Made by a program: the position numbers and the translations under genes. Shown here piece after piece: positions 34,362 through 44,491 of a stretch of DNA of 64,000 bases. Source of the stretch: Sarocladium kiliense. Its lineage: Eukaryota; Ascomycota; Sordariomycetes; Hypocreales; Sarocladiaceae. Under the pieces are notes generated by a model. It made no database searches, was not told where the DNA came from, and saw only the letters and a program-made list of their open reading frames with translations. Positions within the stretch are counted from its first letter, which is position 1. Every line of letters starts with the position of its first letter. The stretch is taken from NCBI GenBank assembly GCA_030734395.1, contig JAUZTG010000029.1, forward strand, positions 4,898,001 through 4,962,000, read 5' to 3'.

Positions 34362-34395
34362 ACTATAATAATAATAATAATGATAATAATAATGA
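34362..34395. repeat. ATA/TAA trinucleotide microsatellite
   Basis: About eleven imperfect TAA triplets with TGA interruptions, between the phased CCGA repeat and the ATG of the SDR at 34492. A simple AT-rich tract in a promoter; it may help DNA opening and is likely length-polymorphic. Confidence 0.85.
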
Positions 34396-34491
34396 TTATG
34401 GAGGAACGGACTCATGGTTATCAGAATAGATTATCACGACTTCATCAAATCACCCATTGTCGCCAATTCTCTTTCGCTGTGATTTCCTACA

Positions 34492-35528
34492 ATGCCGCCC
34501 TACCAAGCCAACCTGGCTTCGTTATCCGCCATTCGGGACCGTGTCGTTGTAGTCACAGGTGAGCCAAAGCCCCTCCTCCATTCAGAGACGAAAGAAGAGC
34601 CACGTCGTTTTCTGTGTTTTCGCTTCGAGGATGTTTCTCCCAGACTCTTAGGCTGACCAGGGGGAGTAAACCACCGTCAGGCGGTGCCAATGGCGTGGGA
34701 GAGTGTGTCGTGAGGTCCCTCTTCGCATCAGGCGCTCACGTCGTCTTTGGTGACGTTGATGTAGCAGCCGCGCAGAGGATCATGGACGATCTCACCAAGT
34801 CAGCCGCGTTGTCGACGCCTGGCACGGTGGCCTTCAGGAAGACCGACGTTAGGGAGTACCAGGACACGGTCGGGCTGTTCGAGGAGGCCATGGCGAGGCA
34901 TGGGCGTGTAGACGATGCACTGTGCATCGCTGGCGTCACGGAGGGCCAGAACTGGTTTGACCAGGCTCTCGATCTGGAATCAGTCCGGCAGCCGCCTTCA
35001 ACGTCTGTCCTTGACATTAATCTCGTTGGTGCGCTGTACTTTGCTCGCGTGGCGGCGGTGTTCTTGCGGCAAGGGAACGGCAGCCGTTGCCACAAGTCTC
35101 TTCTGCTTGTAGGTTCCCTGGCCTCCTTCAAGGAGCAGCCCGGGTTGTGTGTCTACTCAGCTGCTAAGCACGGGGTCATGGGCCTCTTCCGGTCGTTGAG
35201 GACGCCACTGCAGCAGCTTGACAGGGTGCGGATCAATGTCCTTTTGCCGTCGCTCATCAGCACGGCCATGTCCCGTCGGATTCAGCACATTTGGGAGGAG
35301 CACGGCCTGCCGATCAACAGCGCTTCGGAGGTGGCCGACTTTGCGCTGTCGTTGACTGCCTCTGAAGATTCGGGTTTGGCTGTGGAGGTGGAGGGAGGCA
35401 AAGGGTGGGAGATTGAGTCTGAGCTGGAGAGGCTGGACGTGCAGTGGATGGGGGCCGAGTTTGCGACCAACTGTGCCAACATCAACAAGGCGCTGGGCTG
35501 TGGATCGAGCTGGACGACTGACAGATAG
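34492..35528 (+). CDS. Short-chain dehydrogenase/reductase A (304 residues)
   Basis: Two exons: 34492-34558 and 34681-35528 (122-base intron splitting the TG|G of the cofactor motif). Classical SDR: VVVVTGGANGVGE is the TGxxxGxG dinucleotide site (residues about 19-30), DVDVA follows beta-2, and GSLAS...Y-S-A-A-K (Ser about 166, Tyr about 180, Lys about 184) is the catalytic triad. The C-terminus is unusual: VEVEGGKGWEIESELERLD followed by WMGAEF. The same tail occurs in the second SDR of the cluster (38941-39969), whose first exon is also 67 bases with the intron in the same phase, so the two are paralogues. Likely oxidises or reduces a hydroxyl/ketone of the pathway intermediate using NAD(P). 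Shares a divergent CCGA-repeat promoter with the hydrolase gene. Confidence 0.92.
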
Positions 35529-35797
35529 ACGAACTGGTTGAGTCCCAGCGAGATCAATGAATGAGTATAATTCAAGGCCTCTAGATGCTAAACTACACTA
35601 TGATACGGCCGGGTGCCATGTTCGTCTTCGAAGTATCGTGAGGTACAATCCAGGGCATGATCGGACAAAACGAGGCCGTGGCAAGCGCGCCGATTAGTGA
35701 ACAATGTTCTCGTACATGAGACCAAGAACTTTCAGTCGACCACGAGCCGAATATTCCATGTGGGCCGCACGTTCGTCCATGGTGGTGGTGATGATGG

Positions 35798-35862
35798 CCG
35801 AAGTTGGCCGATCCAGATATGTGAACATCACTACGGCGGGAGCAATGATACATGTCGGCCGA
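35798..35862. promoter_or_regulatory. CCGA repeat in the BVMO promoter
   Basis: CCGA at 35798-35801 and 35808-35811 (10 bases apart, both preceded by GG), plus a third GGCCGA at 35857-35862. They lie about 163-227 bases upstream of the monooxygenase ATG at 36025. Same core and spacing as in the other cluster promoters. Confidence 0.7.
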
Positions 35863-36024
35863 GACTCCATCGTTGCTTGAGCCGTAGTCGGTCAAGTGTT
35901 GATCATAGGTGCAAATGAGGGCTGCTGTGTTACTATAATCCTGATATAAGGTCCTTAACCTCGTGATGGTCCTTGATTCGGGCTCAGCTTCGATTCAGAG
36001 CGCGCAACTGCTCCTTGGCTTACA

Positions 36025-37873
36025 ATGAACGACCACGGTATCAACGGCATGAATGGGGTTGGCGACCCTGACGGCAGTACTCAGGCAGACGTATTTGAGC
36101 CTGTAGGCAAGGCCATTGATGCCGACAAGCCTATACGCGTGACCATCATCGGCGCCGGAGTCTCTGGCATCGCATTGTATATCCGCCTGCTGCAATATGT
36201 GCCGGCCGCCGAGATCAACATCATCGAAAAGAACCCCGAGGCCGGCGGCACATGGTACGAGAATCGGTACCCCGGCGTGGCATGCGACATCCCTAGCCAC
36301 GTTTACCAGTACTCCTTCGCCCCGAACCCCAGCTGGTCAAAGCTATTCTCCGGCGGGTCAGAGATCCTGGAATATGTGCAGGGCGTCTCCAGGACTTATG
36401 GGGTGGACCAAAAGATCAAGTATAACACGAAGGCCATCAGGGCTGTGTGGGACGAGGCCACGAGCACCTGGACCGTAGACACCGAGGAGACGCTTCAGGA
36501 CGGCAGCACTGTCCTCAAGAAACTGACTTCGGATATTGTCATCAGCGCCGTGGGCATTCTAAACAACTGGAAGTGGCCCGATATTGAAGGTCTGCATAGC
36601 TTTAAGGGGAAGCTGCTTCACTCTGCGAACTGGGATCTGTCTTGGTGAGCGACCCTCGTCCTGCTTGCCCTTGTCCCCGGCATCGTCTTTGTAGGGGCCA
36701 TTGCTGATCCTTTCTGTGCCCTTTCCCAGGGACTACGAGGGAAAGACTGTCGCGCTGTTGGGATGCGGCTCTTCAGCCATCCAGATTCTCCCGCACCTGC
36801 AGAAGAAATGTCCTCAAGTCTTCAACTTCGTCCGAGGTGGTACCTGGATCAGCCAACCTTTCGGCTCAACCTTGACGGCCGAGGTGCTGGCAAACAGCTC
36901 CGAGCCGGGCAACTATACCTACACGGCAGAGGAGAAAGCACGGTTTAAGAACGATGGGGAGTTTTACCGCGAGTTCCGCAAGACAATGGAGAGCTTCATC
37001 AACAAGGACTTCCCCTGCCTGTTCCCAGGGTCACGCGAAGAGATTAAGGGCACCGCCGAGATCCGCAGCAACATGAAGGAGAAGCTCAAGTCCAAGCCGG
37101 GCATCTACGAAGCGCTGGAGCCAAAGTTCACACCCGGTTGTCGGAGGCTGACGCCAGGGCCTGGGTACCTAGAATGTTTGATCAAAGATAATGTTGAGCT
37201 GATCAAGACACCCATCGCCAGGGTTGTCGAGGACGGTGTCATCACATCGGACGGAAAGCACTGGAATGTGGATGCTCTCGTGTGTGCCACTGGCTTCGAT
37301 TGCAGCCACGTCCCACGCTTCCCTATCACAGGTCGCAACGGCCAGAGCCTGGGGGAAAGATGGAGGGAGAGGGCGTCGGCCTACCTCTCGCACTCCGTCC
37401 CCGGCTTTCCCAACTACTTCATTGTAGGTGGCCCAAATTCAGCAACGGGAGGCGGCTCCTTGCTGCTCATCCTCGAGTCCGTGATGAACTACATCATCAA
37501 AGCCGTGCGTAAGATGAGCCGCGAGCACCTCCTCAGCATGGCGGTCAGGAGCTCAGCACTCGACTCATGGCAAAGTCAAATGGACAGATACTTCCCTGGC
37601 ACGGTGCACATGAAAGACTGCACGAGTTGGTACAAGGTCAACGGCAAGATCATCGGGCTCTGGCCGGGGAGCAGCCTGCACGCGATGAAGACGCTCGAGC
37701 ACCCTCGCTGGGAGGATTACGAGTATTCTAGAAGAGAGGGTGGGAGTGAATTGGAGTGGATTGGTAACGGATGGACTTTGGAAGACGTAAACAGAGGGAG
37801 CTTGGGATATTATGTCGACTTTGCTGACATTCCGCCGATTCCTACGCAGGAGATGCTCCAGAGGCAGCCATAG
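36025..37873 (+). CDS. FAD/NADPH Baeyer-Villiger-type monooxygenase (587 residues)
   Basis: Two exons: 36025-36644 and 36730-37873 (85-base intron splitting a Trp codon). FAD site G43-A-G45-V-S-G48, then IIEKNPEAGGTW and YPGVACDIPSH as in class B flavin monooxygenases. The Baeyer-Villiger fingerprint F-x-G-x3-H-x3-W is complete: F193-K-G195...H199...W203. The NADPH site G218-C-G220-S-S-A223 follows the intron, and CATGFD lies in the C-terminal third. These enzymes insert oxygen next to a ketone to give an ester or lactone, or occasionally oxidise heteroatoms. With a beta-lactamase-like hydrolase, two SDRs and a P450 next door, ketone-to-lactone conversion and ring opening is a coherent, but inferred, role. 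No N-terminal targeting sequence. Confidence 0.94.
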
Positions 37874-37988
37874 CACGACGCACATAGTGAACATATTTCG
37901 AAGTCTTCTTTGCAGGAGTCTTCAATTTTCTTTCTAAACTCAAGAAGAAGAGGAAATTCAAGCCCATAAGACTTGAAGACTGGCTGCT

Positions 37989-38463
37989 CTACAAGACACC
38001 ATCTGTGAAGTCGATGGCGTAAACCCTGTGAGCCACCGAGTCGCTCCAATGCACAAACTCAAGGTGCACTGGATCCGTCAGCGCATAATACGTTCGGTCC
38101 TCCAGACTGCTAAACCTCACTACGAAGACGTGCGTGAATCCATCCTACCCCGATGAGTGTCAGCACAAGTGAAGATATTGATGGGATGCACCAAATGCGA
38201 GCTTCACTCCAAGCCCCAACACACAACAATCGCGCTCAGGGCTCTGCATGCACAGCCCCGCGAGACAAAGGCATTCGACTCACTGAAAGTCCCTGTACCG
38301 AGTTGTCCTTGCCGCCGGCTACAGAGGTAATGTATGGGGACTTGGTCACGGGATGTAGACACGTCTCCTTGAGTTTGATCATGCGGTCGACGAGCTCCTT
38401 GACCTGCTCTGGTGTGACTCCTGGCTTGAATTGAAAGGCAACGATATGCGTGACCGGGGCCAT
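37989..38463 (-). CDS. Dabb (stress-responsive A/B barrel) domain protein (111 residues)
   Basis: Two exons on the minus strand: 38284-38463 and 37989-38144, with a 139-base intron (GTGAGT donor, GGGTAG acceptor). The product is a single dimeric alpha-beta barrel Dabb domain: MAPVTHIVAFQFKPG, VKELVDRMIKLKE, GGKDNSVQG, THVFVVRFSS, DRTYYALTDPVHLEFV and a C-terminal VYAIDFTDG. Such small proteins act as cyclases, lyases or scaffolds in aromatic-polyketide pathways (olivetolic acid cyclase has this fold) or as stress proteins. In this cluster a role in shaping or dehydrating an unstable intermediate is plausible. It is convergent with the BVMO gene and its promoter carries the phased CCGA pair at 38698-38711. 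Confidence 0.88.
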
Positions 38464-38697
38464 GTTTGTTAGAAGTCTCTGCACGGGCCAAGAATGAAAT
38501 AGAAGCCAAAGATAAGAAAGAGGCTCAATTGGTGAAGGGTCAAGGACTAGCGTCCTCGGCAATAGCTGTGTACGGTGAGTCCAGCACGGCACGAACCATG
38601 TAGTTAACTAGTATATAAAGCTACTCGTCTCACACTGACTGAGAACAGCGGCTTAGGTAAGAGCGGGCATCTTAACAGTCGAGAAGCTTGTCTGCGG

Positions 38698-38711
38698 CCG
38701 ACCTACGCCGA
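38698..38711. promoter_or_regulatory. CCGA direct repeat in the Dabb-gene promoter
   Basis: CCGA at 38698-38701 and 38708-38711, 10 bases apart, 235-248 bases upstream of the Dabb ATG (38463). A further GGCCGC is at 38722-38727. A TATATA element at about 38612-38617 lies between this repeat and the ATG. Confidence 0.68.
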
Positions 38712-38940
38712 AGGCCAACTTGGCCGCCAGACTAGCTCATTGTAGTACTCTTATCTTAGATTCAAGCACGTCCTCAACAGGGCAATGGCTCAAGATCAAA
38801 ACTCTATGCTGTACAGTATGTGGACCCATCTCTTTGTACTTCTCGATCAACACAGGATAAGGGCCGGCGCATATCTCGGTAAGATGTCTGACTATCAGGA
38901 GATTCATTCGTTGATGCTGTCGCCAGCTACGACAAGATCT

Positions 38941-39969
38941 TCATTTGATCGGCTCCCAATCAACTCCAACGCCGAGGGCATCCTCTATCTTCCTCGCATT
39001 CCGTGACATCTCCTCGCCCATCCAGAGCGCATCTGTCTTATCCAGGTCCTCCTCGGTATCCCACCCCTTGCCGCCTTCAACAAAGACCGCAAGCCCAGTC
39101 ATGACTCTCCCGTCCGGCCTCGTAGGACATGCTGCCAGGGTCAGCACATGCTCCGCAACTTGCTCCACTGAGTTTGCTGGCACGCCTTGACCAAGCCAAA
39201 GCTGGTGCACAGAGGATCCCATGATGTTATCGATGTGCGAAGGGTTCACCATGTTGATTCGGATATGGTCTCGGTTGTAGAACAGCTTTCGCGTGGCACG
39301 GAACAGACCCATGACACCGTGCTTAGTGGGCTGATAGATGTATAGTCCGGCTTGCTCCTTGAAAGATGCGATGGATCCCATGAGAAGGATGGACTTGTCT
39401 CTCTGATCGTTGCTGTCCCGTTGACGCAGGTAGACTGCGGCAATGCGAGTGAAGTATAGGACTCCGGTGAGATTCACGTCGACGAGCGTGGTAGGAGGTG
39501 CAACCTCGACACTCGTAAGGTCTAACTCCCCACTGAACCAGTTCAAGGATTCCGTGACAGCTGCGTTCGCTATGGCATGGTCAACTCGACCCATGGTATC
39601 ATATGCGAGCTTGAACAGGGCCACGTTGTCGGCGTAGCTACGTGTGTCCATTTTGATGCTCATCAGCTGGTTCGTCGCGGACGGATTCTGGGACTTCAAA
39701 CCCTCGACTAGGCGAGAAGCCCCTGCATCGTCAATGTCACCGAAGAAAACATGGGCGCCAAGCTTGTATAGACTTCTGACGATGGCCTCGCCCACGCCTC
39801 TTGCGCCGCCTACTTAGAAGGTTAGCCCGCCCTTTCTGCTTTAAGATTCTTCCATGTCCCTTCAGACGAGAGTCTGTGCTGAGTGAAATCCCTACCACGC
39901 ACCTGTGAGAACGACGACATTATCCTTCAGCGCGTTGAAAGAGCTTGGCTGAATAGCGACGCTAGGCAT
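38941..39969 (-). CDS. Short-chain dehydrogenase/reductase B (311 residues)
   Basis: Two exons on the minus strand: 39903-39969 and 38941-39809 (93-base intron, same position and phase as in the SDR at 34492; first exon also 67 bases). Cofactor motif TGGARGVGE, a GDIDDA acidic turn after beta-2, and the catalytic block GSIAS...Y-Q-P-T-K. It shares with SDR A the segments SFKEQ, KHGVMGLFR, VEGGKGW and a terminal WMGEEM, so the two arose by duplication. The catalytic neighbourhood differs (YQPTK versus YSAAK) and loops are longer here, suggesting a different substrate or step. It is divergent from the glyoxalase-fold gene and shares its CCGA-containing promoter. Confidence 0.92.
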
Positions 39970-40177
39970 TCTAGTTGATACGTTGAAGATATAATAATTG
40001 CAATGGGAGATGAAATCAACCACTTGGTGTCGTGCAAAATGAATGCGCATAACATGCAAGTGACCAGCCTCTGGAAATGACATACATGTCGTCTTCTGAG
40101 CCTGATAAGTCCTTGACTAATAATGCGACTCCCTGAACGCCTATGGAACCGGGTGCCAGCTTGTGACGAGCATTTGG

Positions 40178-40226
40178 CCGATCTGAGGAACCGTTGAGTA
40201 GCGCCTCGCCCGTCGTCGGCCGACGA
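40178..40226. promoter_or_regulatory. CCGA site and 14-base palindrome in a divergent promoter
   Basis: A TTGGCCGATC site (CCGA at 40178-40181) and a perfect 14-base palindrome TCGTCGGCCGACGA at 40213-40226, which presents CCGA on both strands. They are 209-257 bases upstream of the SDR B ATG (39969) and 261-309 upstream of the glyoxalase ATG (40487). This is the inverted version of the element seen as direct repeats elsewhere in the cluster. Confidence 0.68.
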
Positions 40227-40486
40227 TCATTGTGGACTCTATGCTCTCAGCACCAACGTCGCCCCAGGGTGCTTAGCCCATGTCACTGTCTAGGGGTCTT
40301 AGGGCTGAATAGATCAGTAAAATGACGGACGAGCAGCATTGACATAGTAGAAGTGCTGAAGTGTCTACTAGCGGTAATTAGATGTCGTGGTGTGATATCA
40401 GTCCCATGACGGTACATTGTATAAGGACCAGCGCACCATCATGACAGTTGTCCCACCGCCACGGACAATAGCTGTCGCCAGCCAAG

Positions 40487-41146
40487 ATGGATTCATCAAA
40501 GCCCTCTTCGTCGCCCTTCCCAGAGGGCCGCTACCTGCCGAATGGCCAAAGAACAGACCCGCCACTGCTTCCCAACGACCCCAGCACAGGCTTCAAGTTC
40601 AACCACATGATGATGCGCATCAGGGATCCCGCAAAGTCTCTGCACTTCTACATCGACCTCATGGGCATGCGCACCGTCTTTACCATCAACACGGGACCCT
40701 TCACTATCTACTATCTGGGCTATCCCCAGACGGAAGTCCACCGGGCAGACCTCCGGGCCTTCGGTGAGGATACACTCCCCAATCTCACGCATACACTTGG
40801 CCTGCTCGAGCTCTACCATGTTCACGGCTCTGAGAAGATGCCTGATGACTACTATAGTACGGGTAATGCAGCGCCGCATCTAGGGCTTGGGCATCTAGGG
40901 TTTTCTGTCCCTGATGTGCCTGCGGCCTTAGCGCATCTGACTGCCCACGGCGTAAAGATAATCAAAGACCTGGGTGTCGCCACTCGTGAGAGCGTCCCTC
41001 TAAGTCAGTGGGAGGCGCAACGTGGGCTGGGACTCGGCGAGCTGCACCAGGGATACAAGCACGTCTTCAAGCAGATCGCATTTGTTAGAGATCCGGATGG
41101 CTATACTGTCGAGCTTGTTCCGCAGAAGATGAGAGTAGAGACATGA
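40487..41146 (+). CDS. Glyoxalase I-like VOC metalloprotein (219 residues)
   Basis: Single exon. Vicinal-oxygen-chelate fold with the four metal ligands of lactoylglutathione lyase at the expected spacing: H40 (FKFNHMMMRIRD), E108 (LGLLELYHVHG), H136 (LGLGHLGFSVPD) and E209 (GYTVELVPQK). MRIRDPAKSLHFY and FVRDPDGY are typical glyoxalase I blocks. The length is slightly above that of fungal single-domain GLO1-type proteins because of about 35 extra N-terminal residues. In secondary-metabolite and aromatic-catabolic clusters such proteins act as isomerases, ring-cleavage or detoxifying enzymes, so a cluster-specific substrate rather than methylglyoxal is likely; this is inferred from the neighbourhood. 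Divergent from SDR B. Confidence 0.9.
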   Translation: MDSSKPSSSPFPEGRYLPNGQRTDPPLLPNDPSTGFKFNHMMMRIRDPAKSLHFYIDLMGMRTVFTINTGPFTIYYLGYPQTEVHRADLRAFGEDTLPNLTHTLGLLELYHVHGSEKMPDDYYSTGNAAPHLGLGHLGFSVPDVPAALAHLTAHGVKIIKDLGVATRESVPLSQWEAQRGLGLGELHQGYKHVFKQIAFVRDPDGYTVELVPQKMRVET

Positions 41147-41303
41147 TTGTGAGAACAAGAACGGAAAGACGAACCATTTTGGCCTTGAGCACATCCCTTC
41201 TCATTGTTTAATGAACTGGCGGAGCCCGTGACCCTGACTTCGACGACTACCCACCCCTCTCTCGGGCGTCTTCGTTGCTGTGCTTGCGAGGTTCATCCCA
41301 TCC

Positions 41304-44228
41304 TCACTTCATCAGCGCGCTGGGTTTAGGAAGTTGCCGCTCAATGCTCGCTCTAACGTGAGGGGCCATCCTAAATACCTTGTGCAGGCCAACCTGTAAG
41401 ACTGCATCAAGCTGGAGCAGGGCAAGCCGCATGTTGTCGAACACTAGACTTTGCTCGCGCAATACGATAGCCCATCGAGTCAGCAGGAACATAACCAAGT
41501 CGGCATCTGCCCGTCGAGGCGACTGGACAAGGAGCAGTAACACGAAGTTCGAGCACGATGCAAGACAAGCTCGCGTCCCTGCGTGGAAGGGAGAGTGTTA
41601 GCTATCTTGATGGTGTGGTCTCAGGCCCGCCGTGAAAGATGGGACGAAGAGAGGAGGATCTTCAACTCACATGAGTAGGTAAAGCCACAGTGATCATAAG
41701 CAGTCAACCCCTGCGCGAAAGCAGTCACTTTCCTCACCAGCTCAACGGAACCAGAGAAGAGCTTGGCATAACCCTGATTTTCGTTGAACGCGCCATGAAG
41801 CGTCTCCTCAGCCCCCAGCATCAGTGGAAGGCGGATCAACGACCGTCGAATTAACATCTCAAGGGTCAGCGTCACCAGCCGCAGGTTCGACGCCGAGCTT
41901 GTGTGGAAGTAGTGTCGAGCTTCTGGCTGCGCCGCCTGGCGCGAAAGAATAGTTACAACGGGTTCCTGAGACATCCAGTCCTGTAGTTGCTGCAGGAGGC
42001 TCTGCGCTGTGATCCAGAAGGCTACGACGTCGCTCTTCATGCGTTTGACTGCGGCGACACTGTACAAGGATCGTTGGACGTCCTCGGCGAGCGGCGTAAG
42101 CTGCGCCAGGAATCTAAAGTCGTGGCCCAAATGACAGAAGCGACATAGCTCTTGCAGACGCGGCTCCTGAGTGCCCGTCTCCTCCGCTGGAACACAAAGG
42201 TGGTCCAATTGGAAGTCATCAGCTTCGAGCAGACGCACGTCCCACTGATCTGGGTGGATGAGCTGGGGCGAACCGAGAATAAGGCTTCGCCATGTTGCCT
42301 CAGAGTACATCACCCACCATAGGCGACGCCTCAGCCGCTGCTCCCACATCGGGATATTCCAGGCGCTGCAGTCCTGGTACAGACCGAGGGAGTTGGCGAT
42401 GTTCACCGCCACGGACATGAGATTCTTGTGCATAGCGTTCTCATTGGAAGGCGACATTGGCTCCCCTAACGATCTCTGCAGATACACTAGAATAGTCTGG
42501 AGAACAGAAAGCCTTGGCGCATGCATGTTGTCTAGAATGCCGCGATAAGCAATGCTCCAGAGCGCAGGGAGCTGTATGTCTCTCCCGGAGAGGACCCAAG
42601 TAGGGTCGTAGTGACGCAGATGGTACGCGGAAGCGTAGAGCGCCGCCAGAAGGTAGGCTGGAACAGTTCGAAGCAATCTTGTTCTTGGAACTAATGTATA
42701 GTTGCGTATTTGAAGTTGACTGCGCGAGACCACCGGGAGGCCGGGGAAGACATATCGGAAAAACCTGGGGACAGCATTAGTCTCTGGAGTTCACTTGCGG
42801 GACAGCTCATTAAGCATTGCGGTGTCCTCGTAGTACTCACAGTCCAACCAGCCTCGCACCCATCTCAATGGGCACTAATGTATCAAGCTCAGCTTCCAGG
42901 CTTGTTTTGGAAGTCTGCATCAGCTCTGTGCCAGCCTGCCTTCTGGGTGCGCAGACAATGAAATGGGCGGGTAAACGAGTCATGGGATTACTCTGGAGGC
43001 CCCCTGACTTGGATCCCAAGATGTTTCGATATTGGAACTGGCCAAAACTCCTTGTATCTTCCTGTGAATATTGCATGGTATCTAGCAGGAAAGGGTCGAG
43101 CTCCCCTGAGGATCCAATGATTTGACCTGAAAGCGAATCGTTCGCAACGTCGTCGACTGGTCGCCTTGTATCGGGGACCTTATTAAGCCTCTTATCAGCT
43201 TCTGGGACAGGAGGATTCCCTTCCCGAGGACCATTACTTGGAGCTGCCGGAGCCGTCTGGTCCGATGCGCGTCCAGCCATGGGCCAATTAGCCAAGGCCG
43301 AAGGCAGAGCCTGCTGGAAAGGGTCTTCTAACATGGTGTTGGCATGTATCGACGGCCAATTGCCATATCCCGTTGACCCAAAAAGGAATTGCCCATCAGC
43401 GGCGGCCAGGTGGCTTGCCTCGGTGTCCACCATGGACTGCCAGAACTGATGATGCGAGGGCAGAGGCGGCTGATCTTGAGTCAGAAAATGATTTTGCACC
43501 GAGTCCTGGACGTCTAAATGGTCGAATGTGACTTGGGTTCCTACCCCAGCTGACCTCGAACTCAACTGCGGAAGAGGCTCCGTGCTGTATTGGTCAGTCC
43601 AGGGGAGAGAGGTCTGCCCAGCGCAATCATTGCCTCTGCTGCTGTTGTGGGCATCGCGCTGATTCGGATCCCTGAGGTCCCTTCCTTCCTCCTCCTCCCC
43701 CTGCTCCTCTTCCTCTCCTTCAAGATCTTCCTCCTCCTGATCAGCTCCCATGTCTTCGTTCTCATCATCAATCAGCGATAGCGAGATGGCTTCTCTGTTG
43801 ACAGGGGAAACACCAGCGGCAGGTGAGGTCTCAGATGGTGAGGGCAGTGGTGTTGCCGCTGTAGAATGCGGATTATTGAAAGAAAGTCTGGTGCGACCTC
43901 GACGATGGCTTGATGAAGCCGTATCTTGATTTGCTGTGATGCTGGTGGTAGCACGGCTGGCAACGCCCGGAAGCTTACGCTGACGCTTCTTGGGCGGATC
44001 CTTGAAGCTACAGGAAGTGGAGAGCTCTCGGCAGACACGACAAGGTGGTTCTCCTTCGAAGATGCAGGCATGCTTGCGGCGGCGGCAAACATCGCAAGGA
44101 CGGTGTCTCTTAGACCGGTATGGCCTGGACTGAAGAGGTTGGCCCTGGTCTCCATTACGCTGCTGCTGGTCTGTAGAGTCAGGCTCAGGAGCAGCCGCAT
44201 GTGAATTCACCTGGGGTGAGCGACCCAT
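41304..44228 (-). CDS. Zn2Cys6 transcription factor of the cluster (918 residues)
   Basis: Three exons on the minus strand: 42841-44228, 41671-42764 and 41304-41578 (introns 76 and 92 bases, phases consistent). The N-terminus has the zinc cluster C45-x2-C48-x6-C55-x7-C63-x2-C66-x6-C73 within basic sequence (RSKRHRPCDVCRRRKHAC). A very acidic stretch (about residues 155-183, many Glu) and Gln/Pro-rich sequence follow, likely an activation region. Exon 2 holds the fungal-specific regulatory domain: LAALYASAYHLRHYDP, VAVNIANSLGLYQDCSAWNIP, WEQRLRRRLWWVMYSEATW. It is the only regulator among the eight genes and its own promoter carries the phased CCGA element, so it is the natural candidate for binding that element, including autoregulation (inference). 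Shares a 263-base spacer with the 3' end of the P450 gene. Confidence 0.92.
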
Positions 44229-44403
44229 GACAATTGCATAAGGTACCTAATAGATACAGATTTACAGAATCAGGCAAGGAAGAATCACAATCGGCGGAGG
44301 AGGCCGACGGGGGATTGAAGAAGTCCTGGTAAAAGGTAATCGACCATGGCTTGCATGATAAGAGACCTAATCAGAATGACCCCAACCCTTATCCAACCCT
44401 ACT

Positions 44404-44421
44404 TCGGCCGACGTCGGCCGC
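44404..44421. promoter_or_regulatory. Phased CCGA element in the regulator's own promoter
   Basis: Two TCGGCCG units, 10 bases apart: on the minus strand CCGA at 44404-44407 and 44414-44417, and on the plus strand CCGA at 44408-44411 with CCGC at 44418-44421. It lies about 176-193 bases upstream of the ATG at 44228. Suggests autoregulation if the regulator binds the shared motif. Confidence 0.7.
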
Positions 44422-44491
44422 TGGTGGATGCCGCCGCCCTGATGCTAGCAAAAGGGAGCACGCCGATAAGAACAGAGGGTTGTATTAAATG

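Noticed and set aside
42837..44228. First exon of the regulator as a complete short protein
   Set aside because: The apparent stop is inside a GTGAGT donor, and the downstream exons restore a full fungal regulatory domain in phase.
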